IMG/VR virus record: IMGVR_UViG_3300008110_007639 | Span: 1 to 58,100 of that record | Direction: 5' to 3' (one strand) | Length of the DNA: 58,100 nt | Source of the DNA: a virus | In this document: positions 1-6,472 of the stretch, piece after piece | Layout of the letters: each line of letters starts with the position of its first letter | How positions within the stretch are numbered: the stretch's first letter is position 1 | Program-made: the position numbers and the translations under genes | The notes under the pieces: model-generated | Told to the model about the DNA's origin: nothing | Databases searched by the model: none | The model's input: only the letters and a program-made list of their open reading frames with translations

Positions 1-392
1 ACATAGTAAACGTAAACGGTAAACAAGCAATATACTGTCAAAATCTATTTTTAGACAATACTGCAACAACACAAGCAAGATTCTTTACCTTTGGGGGTCA
101 GGATAGAACTTTATATTCTGTAGATACATTCCCTAATTTACCATCTGCATCAAACGTTAGATTTGGAACAACATACGGTCCTGGTTCTGGAAACACAGGT
201 ACATTAAGAATGGCTTCACCGCAAGACGTTAGAAGCGGTGTATTAATAGACAATACAACTGGGTCAGCTATCCTAAGCATGGAATCACTATCAAACGAAA
301 TCCAAACAAGTACAGACCCGTTTGCACAGCGTTTAAGAAACATATCAACAGTAGATATAGTCGGATATTTATTAACAGCATTCAAGAAATGA
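1..392 (+). CDS. C-terminal end of a phage structural protein (5' partial)
   Basis: The reading frame is open from base 3 to the TGA at 390-392, giving about 129 residues whose start lies before the window. An internal ATG at 210 is not the real start, because the open frame and its Gly/Asn/Thr-rich composition continue unchanged upstream of it. The composition (many Asn, Thr, Ser, short hydrophobic strands) fits a beta-rich virion protein such as a tail fibre or baseplate appendage, and the gene stands directly before the tail module. I recognise no specific family. The stop overlaps the next start in an ATGA junction at 389-392, so the two genes are probably translationally coupled. Confidence 0.7.
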   Translation, partial: IVNVNGKQAIYCQNLFLDNTATTQARFFTFGGQDRTLYSVDTFPNLPSASNVRFGTTYGPGSGNTGTLRMASPQDVRSGVLIDNTTGSAILSMESLSNEIQTSTDPFAQRLRNISTVDIVGYLLTAFKK

Positions 393-835
393 AACGAACA
401 AACTTCATAACAAAAGATAACGTAGTAGAGCAGCTATTATCTGATGATCTAATACATCAATCATATGTATACTCAGATAAGAGTGAGAAGTATTGGAAGA
501 TCACAGAACCGATCTGTGTAACACTAAGTACAGGAAGAAGATACACAATACCAAGAGGATTTGTTTATGATATGTCAACTGTACCAAAGTGGCTGTGGAG
601 CATAGTAAGACCTTTTAATGACGGTTTATTTGGTTATCTAGTACATGATAGGCTATACGTTATAAGAGATCACAATATGACAAGAAAGCAAGTAGACAAA
701 GAGATGCTTTTTTGGACCAACATAACAAACTCAAATAAGCTTGATAACTACGTTAGATACTTTGTTGTTAGAGCTATTGGATGGTGGGTTTGGTATAAAA
801 TTACACAAAAAATAATTAAATTTCTAGGACTATGA
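389..835 (+). CDS. DUF1353 family phage protein
   Basis: 148 residues. The signature of DUF1353 is visible: [10 protein letters not shown] at residues 57-66 and HDRLY at 86-90, the two conserved blocks of this family of small phage proteins. The C-terminus has an aromatic, hydrophobic stretch (about 123-137) that may contact a membrane. The molecular function of DUF1353 is not established; members are often found near tail or lysis genes. It overlaps both neighbours by ATGA junctions (389-392 and 832-835), so it belongs to one transcript with the partial structural gene before it and the lipoprotein protease after it. Confidence 0.8.
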   Translation: MKRTNFITKDNVVEQLLSDDLIHQSYVYSDKSEKYWKITEPICVTLSTGRRYTIPRGFVYDMSTVPKWLWSIVRPFNDGLFGYLVHDRLYVIRDHNMTRKQVDKEMLFWTNITNSNKLDNYVRYFVVRAIGWWVWYKITQKIIKFLGL

Positions 836-1737
836 GATATTTGATTCTTACTATTGTCGCAATAACACTGTTTGCTACTTGCAAAAAAACGCCTGCATTA
901 ATAGAGGAAAATCAAAAACCAAATCGAGAAATCCAAATATGTGATTTTGAAAAAGGGAACTACAACTACACAAGTAGGCAAGATGAAATATTACCTGAGT
1001 ATGTAAAAGGTAGAATATCAGCAGACAGAGATAGAGACGGTATAGCAAATACAAAAGACAACTGCCCAAGAGTTTTCAATCCAGATCAAAAAGATAGCGA
1101 TAAAGACGGTATTGGAGACGCATGTGATTCAAGTCCATTCCCATCAACAGTAATAACAGGAACTTGGACATTATTTATAGATTTTGATGGTGCTAATGTA
1201 CAAACACCCTATTGGTATGGAGGAAATTATTTTTATTGTACACCATCAGGTCTTAGTTCAACTGAAATAGCAAATATATTACTAGAAGTACAAAAAGACT
1301 TCAAATTTTTCAATATAACAATAACAACCGATTCCACTGTATACAACAATGCAAGTCCGCTAAGAAGACAAAGAATAATTGTAACAGAAAACAATTCGTG
1401 GTACTCTAATCAAGCAGGTGGTGTTGCATACGTAGAATCAATAAAATGGGGAGTTGATGTGCCTGCTTTTGTATTCAGCAAGTTGCTTGGATATAGTCAA
1501 AAAAAGATAGGAGAAGCTATAAGCCACGAATCAGGACATACTATAGGACTATATCATCAAGCATTATATGATACTGCTTGTGCATTCAAGTCTGAGTACA
1601 ATCCGGGCTCTGGAACAATAGCTCCAATTATGGGCGTATCATATACAAGAGAGGGTATTTGGTGGATTGGACCTAACTCCTTTGGATGTAATAGCATTCA
1701 AAATGATTCATTAGTTATAAAAAATATTATAAAATAG
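832..1737 (+). CDS. Predicted lipoprotein metzincin-type zinc metalloprotease with thrombospondin-3 repeat
   Basis: 301 residues. Residues 1-16 form a hydrophobic signal peptide ending at Cys17 (LFATC), a lipobox-like site, so the product is predicted to be exported and lipid-anchored. Residues 65-100 carry DxDxDG-type calcium-binding loops with paired Cys, as in thrombospondin type-3 repeats common in secreted Bacteroidetes proteins. Residues 232-242 read [11 protein letters not shown], the metzincin zinc motif HExxHxxGxxH, and Met267 in IMG is a plausible Met-turn. It is therefore a predicted zinc endopeptidase. Three zinc His and the catalytic Glu233 are intact. It may act on host surface proteins or in virion maturation; neither can be decided here. 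Start overlaps DUF1353 by 4 bases. Confidence 0.8.
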   Translation: MRYLILTIVAITLFATCKKTPALIEENQKPNREIQICDFEKGNYNYTSRQDEILPEYVKGRISADRDRDGIANTKDNCPRVFNPDQKDSDKDGIGDACDSSPFPSTVITGTWTLFIDFDGANVQTPYWYGGNYFYCTPSGLSSTEIANILLEVQKDFKFFNITITTDSTVYNNASPLRRQRIIVTENNSWYSNQAGGVAYVESIKWGVDVPAFVFSKLLGYSQKKIGEAISHESGHTIGLYHQALYDTACAFKSEYNPGSGTIAPIMGVSYTREGIWWIGPNSFGCNSIQNDSLVIKNIIK

Positions 1738-1758
1738 GTGTTTTTTAAAAAATGCGTA

Positions 1759-1766
1759 TATTTATA
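1759..1766 (+). promoter_or_regulatory. Candidate phage late promoter element TATTTATA
   Basis: TATTTATA preceded by GCGTA in the 70-base gap before the gene at 1808. It is one of a set of near-identical elements at the heads of structural genes; spacing to the start codon here is 41 bases. Confidence 0.5.
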
Positions 1767-1807
1767 ATTGTAGATTTATACATTAATAAAATTAAAAAAG
1801 AAAAATT

Positions 1808-2149
1808 ATGGATTATGTTTTAATTGGTATCTTCGTTTTTATAGCTGCGGCTATCGTTTGGCAAATCAAACAAAGACCCTTTGTAAATATCGAAGACCCT
1901 AAAGAACCAACTAACAATATCCCAGACGAGTTTTATTATCCAGAGTTAGAAGAAAAACCACTATCATCTGAAAATGAAGCTATTAAGTTATTAGAACCTT
2001 TAATAGAAGAAAAGCCTATTGAAGAAACTAAAGCAGCAGAAGTATTAATACCATTAGTAGAAAATAAGACAACTACTACTAAAAAAGCTGCAAAGAAAGC
2101 TACAACAAAAGCAAAAAAGAAAAAAGTTACACCAAAAAGTACAAAATAA
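1808..2149 (+). CDS. Small membrane-anchored protein with acidic middle and Lys/Ala-rich tail
   Basis: 113 residues of unknown family. Residues 3-18 are a single hydrophobic helix (VLIGIFVFIAAAIVW), followed by a Pro/Glu-rich acidic region and then a very basic tail from about residue 92 rich in Lys, Ala and Thr, like a histone H1 tail. The likely topology is an N-terminal membrane anchor with a cytoplasmic tail able to bind nucleic acid or another acidic partner. The next start lies one base after the stop (TAATATG). A late-type promoter element lies upstream at 1759. No function is claimed. Confidence 0.7.
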   Translation: MDYVLIGIFVFIAAAIVWQIKQRPFVNIEDPKEPTNNIPDEFYYPELEEKPLSSENEAIKLLEPLIEEKPIEETKAAEVLIPLVENKTTTTKKAAKKATTKAKKKKVTPKSTK

Positions 2150-2150
2150 T

Positions 2151-2399
2151 ATGTCAGAAACAACTAAGTTAACTGAATCTGAACTAGGTAGACTACAACT
2201 ATTACAAAAAGATACTATAGAAATAGTAAGCGCACTAGGAGAGTTAGAATACCAAAAAATCATTATACAAAACCAAGTAGATCAGCTTAAAAAATCTGCA
2301 ATAGAAACAAAACAAAAAGAGCAAGATTTACTAAAAGAGCTAACTGATAAGTACGGAACTATTTCAATAAATGTAGAGACTGGGGAGTTTACTAAATAG
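2151..2399 (+). CDS. Small coiled-coil protein, unknown function
   Basis: 82 residues. Residues about 8-68 have a strong heptad pattern rich in Leu, Ile, Gln, Glu and Lys, predicting a long coiled coil, and the last 14 residues form a short beta-like tail (YGTISINVETGEF). It follows the membrane-anchored gene with a single base between stop and start and precedes the sheath gene. A small structural or assembly role in the tail module is reasonable from position, but no family is recognised. Confidence 0.7.
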   Translation: MSETTKLTESELGRLQLLQKDTIEIVSALGELEYQKIIIQNQVDQLKKSAIETKQKEQDLLKELTDKYGTISINVETGEFTK

Positions 2400-2418
2400 A
2401 TTTTGATGCAATCTTGCA

Positions 2419-2426
2419 TATTTATT
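2419..2426 (+). promoter_or_regulatory. Candidate late promoter element TATTTATT before the sheath gene
   Basis: The string TTGCATATTTATTG in the gap between the coiled-coil gene and the tail sheath gene; 21 bases separate the element from the ATG at 2448. Confidence 0.55.
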
Positions 2427-2447
2427 GATAGATAAAACTAATATATA

Positions 2448-4466
2448 ATGAGTGAAGTGTTAATTTCCCCAGGCGTTTTTTCACAAGAAAACGATCTATC
2501 ACCAATAACCCAAGGACCAGTACAAGTAGGAGCCGCATTAGTAGGACCAACTGTAATAGGACAAGTAAATAAACCTACAGTTGTTACTTCGTATTCAGAT
2601 TATAAAGCTATATTCGGAGCTTCATTTGTATCAGGTGGATCAAACTATGAGTACTTAACAAGTTTAGCAGCTGTAAACTATTTTGAACAAGGAGGAGACT
2701 CTTTAATAGTTACTAGAGTAGCATCTGGTTCATATACATCAGCAACGGCATCAGTACCATCTTTCCTTAGTACAACTGCATCTGCAACGTTAAATCTAAC
2801 TAATGCAGCCGCAGCATCTTATGTTCTTAACTTAAATGGAACATCAATAACTCTTTCTGGATCTACACCTCAAGACGTTTACAATAGAGCTACAAGTTCT
2901 ATTAATGCTGTTACAGGTATTTCAGCATCTGCATTTAGTACGCCAAATGTAACTTTTGTTACTACAGTAAAAGGAGCAGTAGCAAATTCTTACTTCTATA
3001 CTTCAGGAAGCACTACAGTTAACTTCTCTGGAGGTACAGACGCAGCATCTTTTGTTCTTGAAACAATATCTGTAGGTGAAGTAATGAATAACTCTGGTGG
3101 AACTGTAACAAACGGCGCTCTTCCAAGTGGATCTAACGCAAACGTAAGATGGGAAGTAGTATCGTCAAACTCTGGATCTGGATTATTTAGCTTAATCGTT
3201 CGTAGAGGAGATGATTACACAAACAACAAAACAATATTAGAAACTTGGACTAACTTATCATTAGATCCAAATCAAAGTAACTATATCGCATACGTAATAG
3301 GTGATCAAGTTGAAACTGCAGTTGCAGATGAAAACGGAGATTACTATCTACAAACTACAGGTAACTATCCTGTTAAAAGTAAGTATGTTAGAGTAAAACA
3401 AGTTAACTACTCAACACCTAATTACTTCGATTCAACTGGTCAACCTAAATCTGAATACTTTAATTATCTACCTATGGTAGGTTCAGGTTCAGTAAATGGA
3501 TCATTCAGTGGAGCTGTTGGAGCTTTATATGGTTGCTATAATCAAGCGCCTTTAAATCTTTTCGAAAGCATTCCATCTGTATCTACAGACATCGCTGCTA
3601 ACAATATTCAAGGTCTATTAAGATCAGACTATAACGTTGCAATTAGTCTTTTAGAAAATAAAGATGCTTACAGATTTAATGTAATATTTGCACCTGGTCT
3701 AACAAGTCAAAATGCGCCTTCTCAAATTGCAAGCATTGTTGCTTTAGCACAAGAAAGAGGAGATAATATCGCTGTAATCGATCTAGTAGGATATGCAAAA
3801 AATGTTAGTGAAGTAGTAAGTGAAGCAACTAATTACGATAACTCATACGCTGCAGCATACTGGCCATGGTTACAAGTTAGAAGTAGAGAAACAGGTAAAT
3901 TAAACTTTATTCCTGCTTCAACACTAGTTCCAGCTATATACGAATATAATGATAAAGTATCTGCAGAATGGTTCGCACCAGCAGGTCTTAATAGAGGTGG
4001 AATGGGTACAGTACTTCAACCAGAAAGAAAGTTAAGCGTTAATCAAAGAAATACACTATATCAAGGAAAAGTGAATCCAATCGCTAATTTCCCTGGAGTT
4101 GGTACAGTAATATATGGTCAAAAGACTCTACAATCAAAAGCATCTGCTTTAGACAGAGTAAACGTAAGAAGACTATTAATATCACTAAAAGACTATATCG
4201 GTCAAATAGGAGAAACATTGGTATTCGAACCAAACACTCAATCAACAAGAAATAAATTCTTAAACCAAGTTAACCCGTATTTAGAGACTGTTCAACAACG
4301 TCAAGGTCTATATGCATTCCAAGTAATAATGGATGAAACTAATAACACCCCTGACGTTATTGATAGAAATCAACTTATTGGTACTATTTACTTACAACCA
4401 ACAAGAGCTGCTGAATACATTTACTTAAACTTTAACATTTTACCGACAGGCGCTAGCTTCTCTTAA
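2448..4466 (+). CDS. Contractile tail sheath protein (T4 gp18-like)
   Basis: 672 residues, close to T4 gp18 (659). The N-terminus (SPGVF, then a VGPTVIGQVNKPT segment and SYSDYKAIFG) and the C-terminal third (NPIANFPGVG..YGQKTL, then VNVRRLLISLKDYI and the segment near GTIYLQPTRAAEYI) are typical of sheath proteins, in which the termini of neighbouring subunits form the interlocking mesh. The middle (about residues 110-330) is Ser/Thr/Gly-rich and probably forms the variable surface domains. It polymerises around the tail tube and contracts at infection. Position directly upstream of the tube gene supports the call. Confidence 0.95.
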   Translation: MSEVLISPGVFSQENDLSPITQGPVQVGAALVGPTVIGQVNKPTVVTSYSDYKAIFGASFVSGGSNYEYLTSLAAVNYFEQGGDSLIVTRVASGSYTSATASVPSFLSTTASATLNLTNAAAASYVLNLNGTSITLSGSTPQDVYNRATSSINAVTGISASAFSTPNVTFVTTVKGAVANSYFYTSGSTTVNFSGGTDAASFVLETISVGEVMNNSGGTVTNGALPSGSNANVRWEVVSSNSGSGLFSLIVRRGDDYTNNKTILETWTNLSLDPNQSNYIAYVIGDQVETAVADENGDYYLQTTGNYPVKSKYVRVKQVNYSTPNYFDSTGQPKSEYFNYLPMVGSGSVNGSFSGAVGALYGCYNQAPLNLFESIPSVSTDIAANNIQGLLRSDYNVAISLLENKDAYRFNVIFAPGLTSQNAPSQIASIVALAQERGDNIAVIDLVGYAKNVSEVVSEATNYDNSYAAAYWPWLQVRSRETGKLNFIPASTLVPAIYEYNDKVSAEWFAPAGLNRGGMGTVLQPERKLSVNQRNTLYQGKVNPIANFPGVGTVIYGQKTLQSKASALDRVNVRRLLISLKDYIGQIGETLVFEPNTQSTRNKFLNQVNPYLETVQQRQGLYAFQVIMDETNNTPDVIDRNQLIGTIYLQPTRAAEYIYLNFNILPTGASFS

Positions 4467-4486
4467 TATAATATAAAAAAATAAAA

Positions 4487-4726
4487 ATGAAAAATATAAG
4501 CGATAATACAGTATTGAGAATCAGAGTTCCTAAAGCACTTTATGAGAGCATTAAGTCTCAACTAAGCATCTTATCAGAAGGAGCTAAAAAAGAAGATAAG
4601 AAAAAAGAAACTGACGCTAAGAAAAAGAAAGAAGCTGAAGATAAGAAAAAAAAGGAAGCTGAAGCAAAAAAGAAAAAAGAAGCCGAAGCTAAGAAAAAGA
4701 AAGAAGCTGCAGCAAAGAAAAAATAA
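4487..4726 (+). CDS. Lys/Glu/Ala octapeptide-repeat protein
   Basis: 79 residues. The N-terminal 30 residues (VLRIRVPKALYESI) look like a short strand plus helix, resembling the start of a ribbon-helix-helix or small binding domain. From residue 45 on, the sequence is four tandem copies of KKKKEAEA with minor changes, expected to form a highly charged single alpha-helix. It sits between sheath and tube genes, so a tail-assembly or DNA-contact role is possible, but no family is recognised. The repeat number could vary between relatives by slippage. Confidence 0.65.
   Translation: MKNISDNTVLRIRVPKALYESIKSQLSILSEGAKKEDKKKETDAKKKKEAEDKKKKEAEAKKKKEAEAKKKKEAAAKKK
4619..4714 (+). repeat. Tandem 24-bp coding repeat (four copies)
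   Basis: Four imperfect 24-base units each encoding KKKKEAE followed by D or A, with the last copy KKKKEAAA, covering residues 45-76 of the small gene at 4487. Confidence 0.75.
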
Positions 4727-4735
4727 TATAGAGCA

Positions 4736-4743
4736 TATTTATA
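4736..4743 (+). promoter_or_regulatory. Candidate late promoter element TATTTATA before the tail tube gene
   Basis: GAGCATATTTATAG in the gap before the tube gene; 20 bases to the ATG at 4764. Confidence 0.55.
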
Positions 4744-4763
4744 GAAAATAAAATAATTAAGAG

Positions 4764-5249
4764 ATGCCAATACTAGATACAAGTGAATTAATGTTTACCT
4801 CGTTTGAACCAACAGTTCAGAATAGATTTATATTTTATATAGATGGTATACCTACATTCATGATTAAAAAAGCAGATGCTCCTGGTGTTACTTTAAACGA
4901 GATAAAGTTAGATCATATCAACGTATATCGTAAGCTAAAAGGTAAAGCTGAATGGAGAGATATGGCTTTAACGCTATACAATCCAATTAGCCCAAGCGGA
5001 CAACAAGCTGTTATGGAATGGGTAAGATTACATCATGAGTCTGTTACAGGTCGTGATGGTTATTCTGACTTCTATAAGAAAGATTGTAGCTTAAATATCA
5101 TTGGACCTGTTGGTGACATCGTATCTGAGTGGATCGTTAAGGGCGCTTTCATCAAAGAAACAAACTTCGGATCTTATGATTTCTCAGTACAAGATCCAAC
5201 TGAAATTAGTTTAACTTTAGGAATGGATTATTGTATTTTGAACTTCTAA
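4764..5249 (+). CDS. Tail tube protein (T4 gp19-like)
   Basis: 161 residues, almost the same length as T4 gp19 (163). The family pattern is present: an N-terminal strand with NRFIFYIDGIP, a middle segment DAPGVTLNEIKLDHINVYR and the stretch WRDMALTLYNP, followed by the C-terminal ISLTLGMDYC strand. These proteins stack as hexameric rings to form the inner tube through which DNA passes. It is placed directly after the sheath gene, as in T4-like phages, has its own late-type promoter element, and is followed by a strong intrinsic terminator at 5281. Confidence 0.93.
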   Translation: MPILDTSELMFTSFEPTVQNRFIFYIDGIPTFMIKKADAPGVTLNEIKLDHINVYRKLKGKAEWRDMALTLYNPISPSGQQAVMEWVRLHHESVTGRDGYSDFYKKDCSLNIIGPVGDIVSEWIVKGAFIKETNFGSYDFSVQDPTEISLTLGMDYCILNF

Positions 5250-5280
5250 TAAATAATCTAGATAATAACAAAAAGAAAAG

Positions 5281-5304
5281 CCTCTCTACTCGAGAGGTTT
5301 TTTT
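5281..5304 (+). terminator. Intrinsic terminator after the tail tube gene
   Basis: Perfect stem CCTCTC / GAGAGG (5281-5286 and 5292-5297) with a 5-base loop, preceded by A-rich sequence and followed by seven T (5298-5304). Confidence 0.9.
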
Positions 5305-5327
5305 ATGCAGAAAATTATATATTCGTA

Positions 5328-5335
5328 TATTTATA
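5328..5335 (+). promoter_or_regulatory. Candidate late promoter element TATTTATA before the gp26-like gene
   Basis: TCGTATATTTATAT lies just after the terminator at 5281 and 10 bases before the ATG at 5346, so it can restart transcription after the terminator. The implied leader is very short. Confidence 0.55.
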
Positions 5336-5345
5336 TAAAAACAAC

Positions 5346-6113
5346 ATGGCAGAAAAAAAATTTTCGATCCCAACAGAAATGATCGATCTTCCTAGTAAAG
5401 GAAAGTTATATGCAAAAGAAAATCCACTATCTTCAGGAGCTGTAGAAATGGCATATATGACAGCTAAAACTGAAGACATTCTCACCAATGTGAACCTGTT
5501 ACGTCAGGGCATCGCGATTGAACGTATGCTTAAGTCTCTTATCAAATCAGAAATAAACTATGAGGATTTAACTCTGGGTGATCGGAATGCGCTTCTGATA
5601 GCAGCTCGTATATTAGGTTATGGAAAAGATTATTCATTTAAGTATAAAGCAAGTAGTCTAGAAGAAGAAGAAACTGTAGTAGTAGATCTGCAAGATTTAA
5701 AATATAAAGAATTAGACTTTTCTAAATTTTCAGATAAAAATGAATTTAGCTTTGAATTACCTTACTCAAAAAATACAGTAACATATAAGATACTTACAAT
5801 AGCTGATGATAAGAAAATAGATGATGAGATCAAAGGTATGAAAAAGATTGCTAAGACAGAAATAGGAGAATTAAGTACAAGGCTTAAACATCAAATAACG
5901 TCTGTTAATGGAGATTATTCAACTAAAACAGTAAGAGAGTTTATTGATGAAGGTTACCTATTAGCTAGAGATGCAATTGCTCTTAGACAAGATATTGCTA
6001 AGAATACTCCTGATATTGATACAAAGATTACTTTCACACTAAAAAATGGCGAAGAGATTACAACTGATTTGCCAATGGGCGTAGGATTCTTCTTTCCACA
6101 AATAGAAGACTAA
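5346..6113 (+). CDS. T4 gp26-like baseplate hub protein (T4_baseplate family)
   Basis: 255 residues. The N-terminus has IPTEMIDLPSKGKLYAKENP, and the following block with AYMTAKTEDILTN and GDRNALLIAARILGYG matches the family of T4 gp26-like baseplate hub proteins also found in cyanophages. In T4, gp26 is needed to assemble the central hub. The gene follows the tube terminator and precedes a small gene and the tape measure, the usual position of tail-assembly proteins. Codons from about 5479 to 5612 (CTG, CGT, GCG, GGC, CAG) differ clearly from the AGA/TTA/CAA-rich flanks, suggesting a recombined patch. Confidence 0.82.
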   Translation: MAEKKFSIPTEMIDLPSKGKLYAKENPLSSGAVEMAYMTAKTEDILTNVNLLRQGIAIERMLKSLIKSEINYEDLTLGDRNALLIAARILGYGKDYSFKYKASSLEEEETVVVDLQDLKYKELDFSKFSDKNEFSFELPYSKNTVTYKILTIADDKKIDDEIKGMKKIAKTEIGELSTRLKHQITSVNGDYSTKTVREFIDEGYLLARDAIALRQDIAKNTPDIDTKITFTLKNGEEITTDLPMGVGFFFPQIED

Positions 6114-6114
6114 T

Positions 6115-6438
6115 ATGGATAACGCACAAATAATATGGGTTCCGCTCTTTCCTGGGGCGGAATACCGTGCTATTTTTATGACAGAGTGTTTTGAATTAAC
6201 TTATCATGGCGGAGGGGGATTCTCATGGTCTGAAGTTTGGGATATGCCAATACAGCATAGAAAGTATAATATAAAAAAAATTAATGAGTATCTCAAAAAA
6301 CTAGAAGATATGAGAGATCAGCAAAATAACCAAATTACAGAAAACACTGATCCCTCAAAAATAAAGATACCGGATGCAGTCGTACAAGCATCTAAGGAAT
6401 ATTCTTATAAGACTACCGCAGCTAAATCTAAAAAATAA
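6115..6438 (+). CDS. Small tail-assembly protein between gp26-like and tape-measure genes
   Basis: 107 residues. The first half is compact and aromatic (TECFELTYHGGGGF, then WSEVWDMP), the second half is a helix with a Lys-rich tail. The start is one base after the stop of the gp26-like gene (TAATATG), so the two are probably co-translated. In many tailed phages the gene just before the tape measure encodes an assembly chaperone, and T4 has small gp51 working with gp26; either role is possible here. Family not recognised with certainty. Confidence 0.6.
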   Translation: MDNAQIIWVPLFPGAEYRAIFMTECFELTYHGGGGFSWSEVWDMPIQHRKYNIKKINEYLKKLEDMRDQQNNQITENTDPSKIKIPDAVVQASKEYSYKTTAAKSKK

Positions 6439-6448
6439 TTTAGATACA

Positions 6449-6456
6449 TATTTATT
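6449..6456 (+). promoter_or_regulatory. Candidate late promoter element TATTTATT before the tape measure gene
   Basis: TACATATTTATTTG, 16 bases before the ATG at 6473. Confidence 0.5.
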
Positions 6457-6472
6457 TGTATAGTATAATACA

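Noticed and set aside
98-385. Minus-strand open frame opposite the partial structural gene
   Set aside because: The + strand frame is open from the window start and leads into an ATGA junction; the minus frame has no promoter or family match, and the other minus-strand frames of the window likewise lie opposite well-supported genes.
1741-1752. TTTTTTAAAAAA palindrome after the protease gene as a terminator
   Set aside because: It has no GC stem or loop and is expected by chance in AT-rich sequence.
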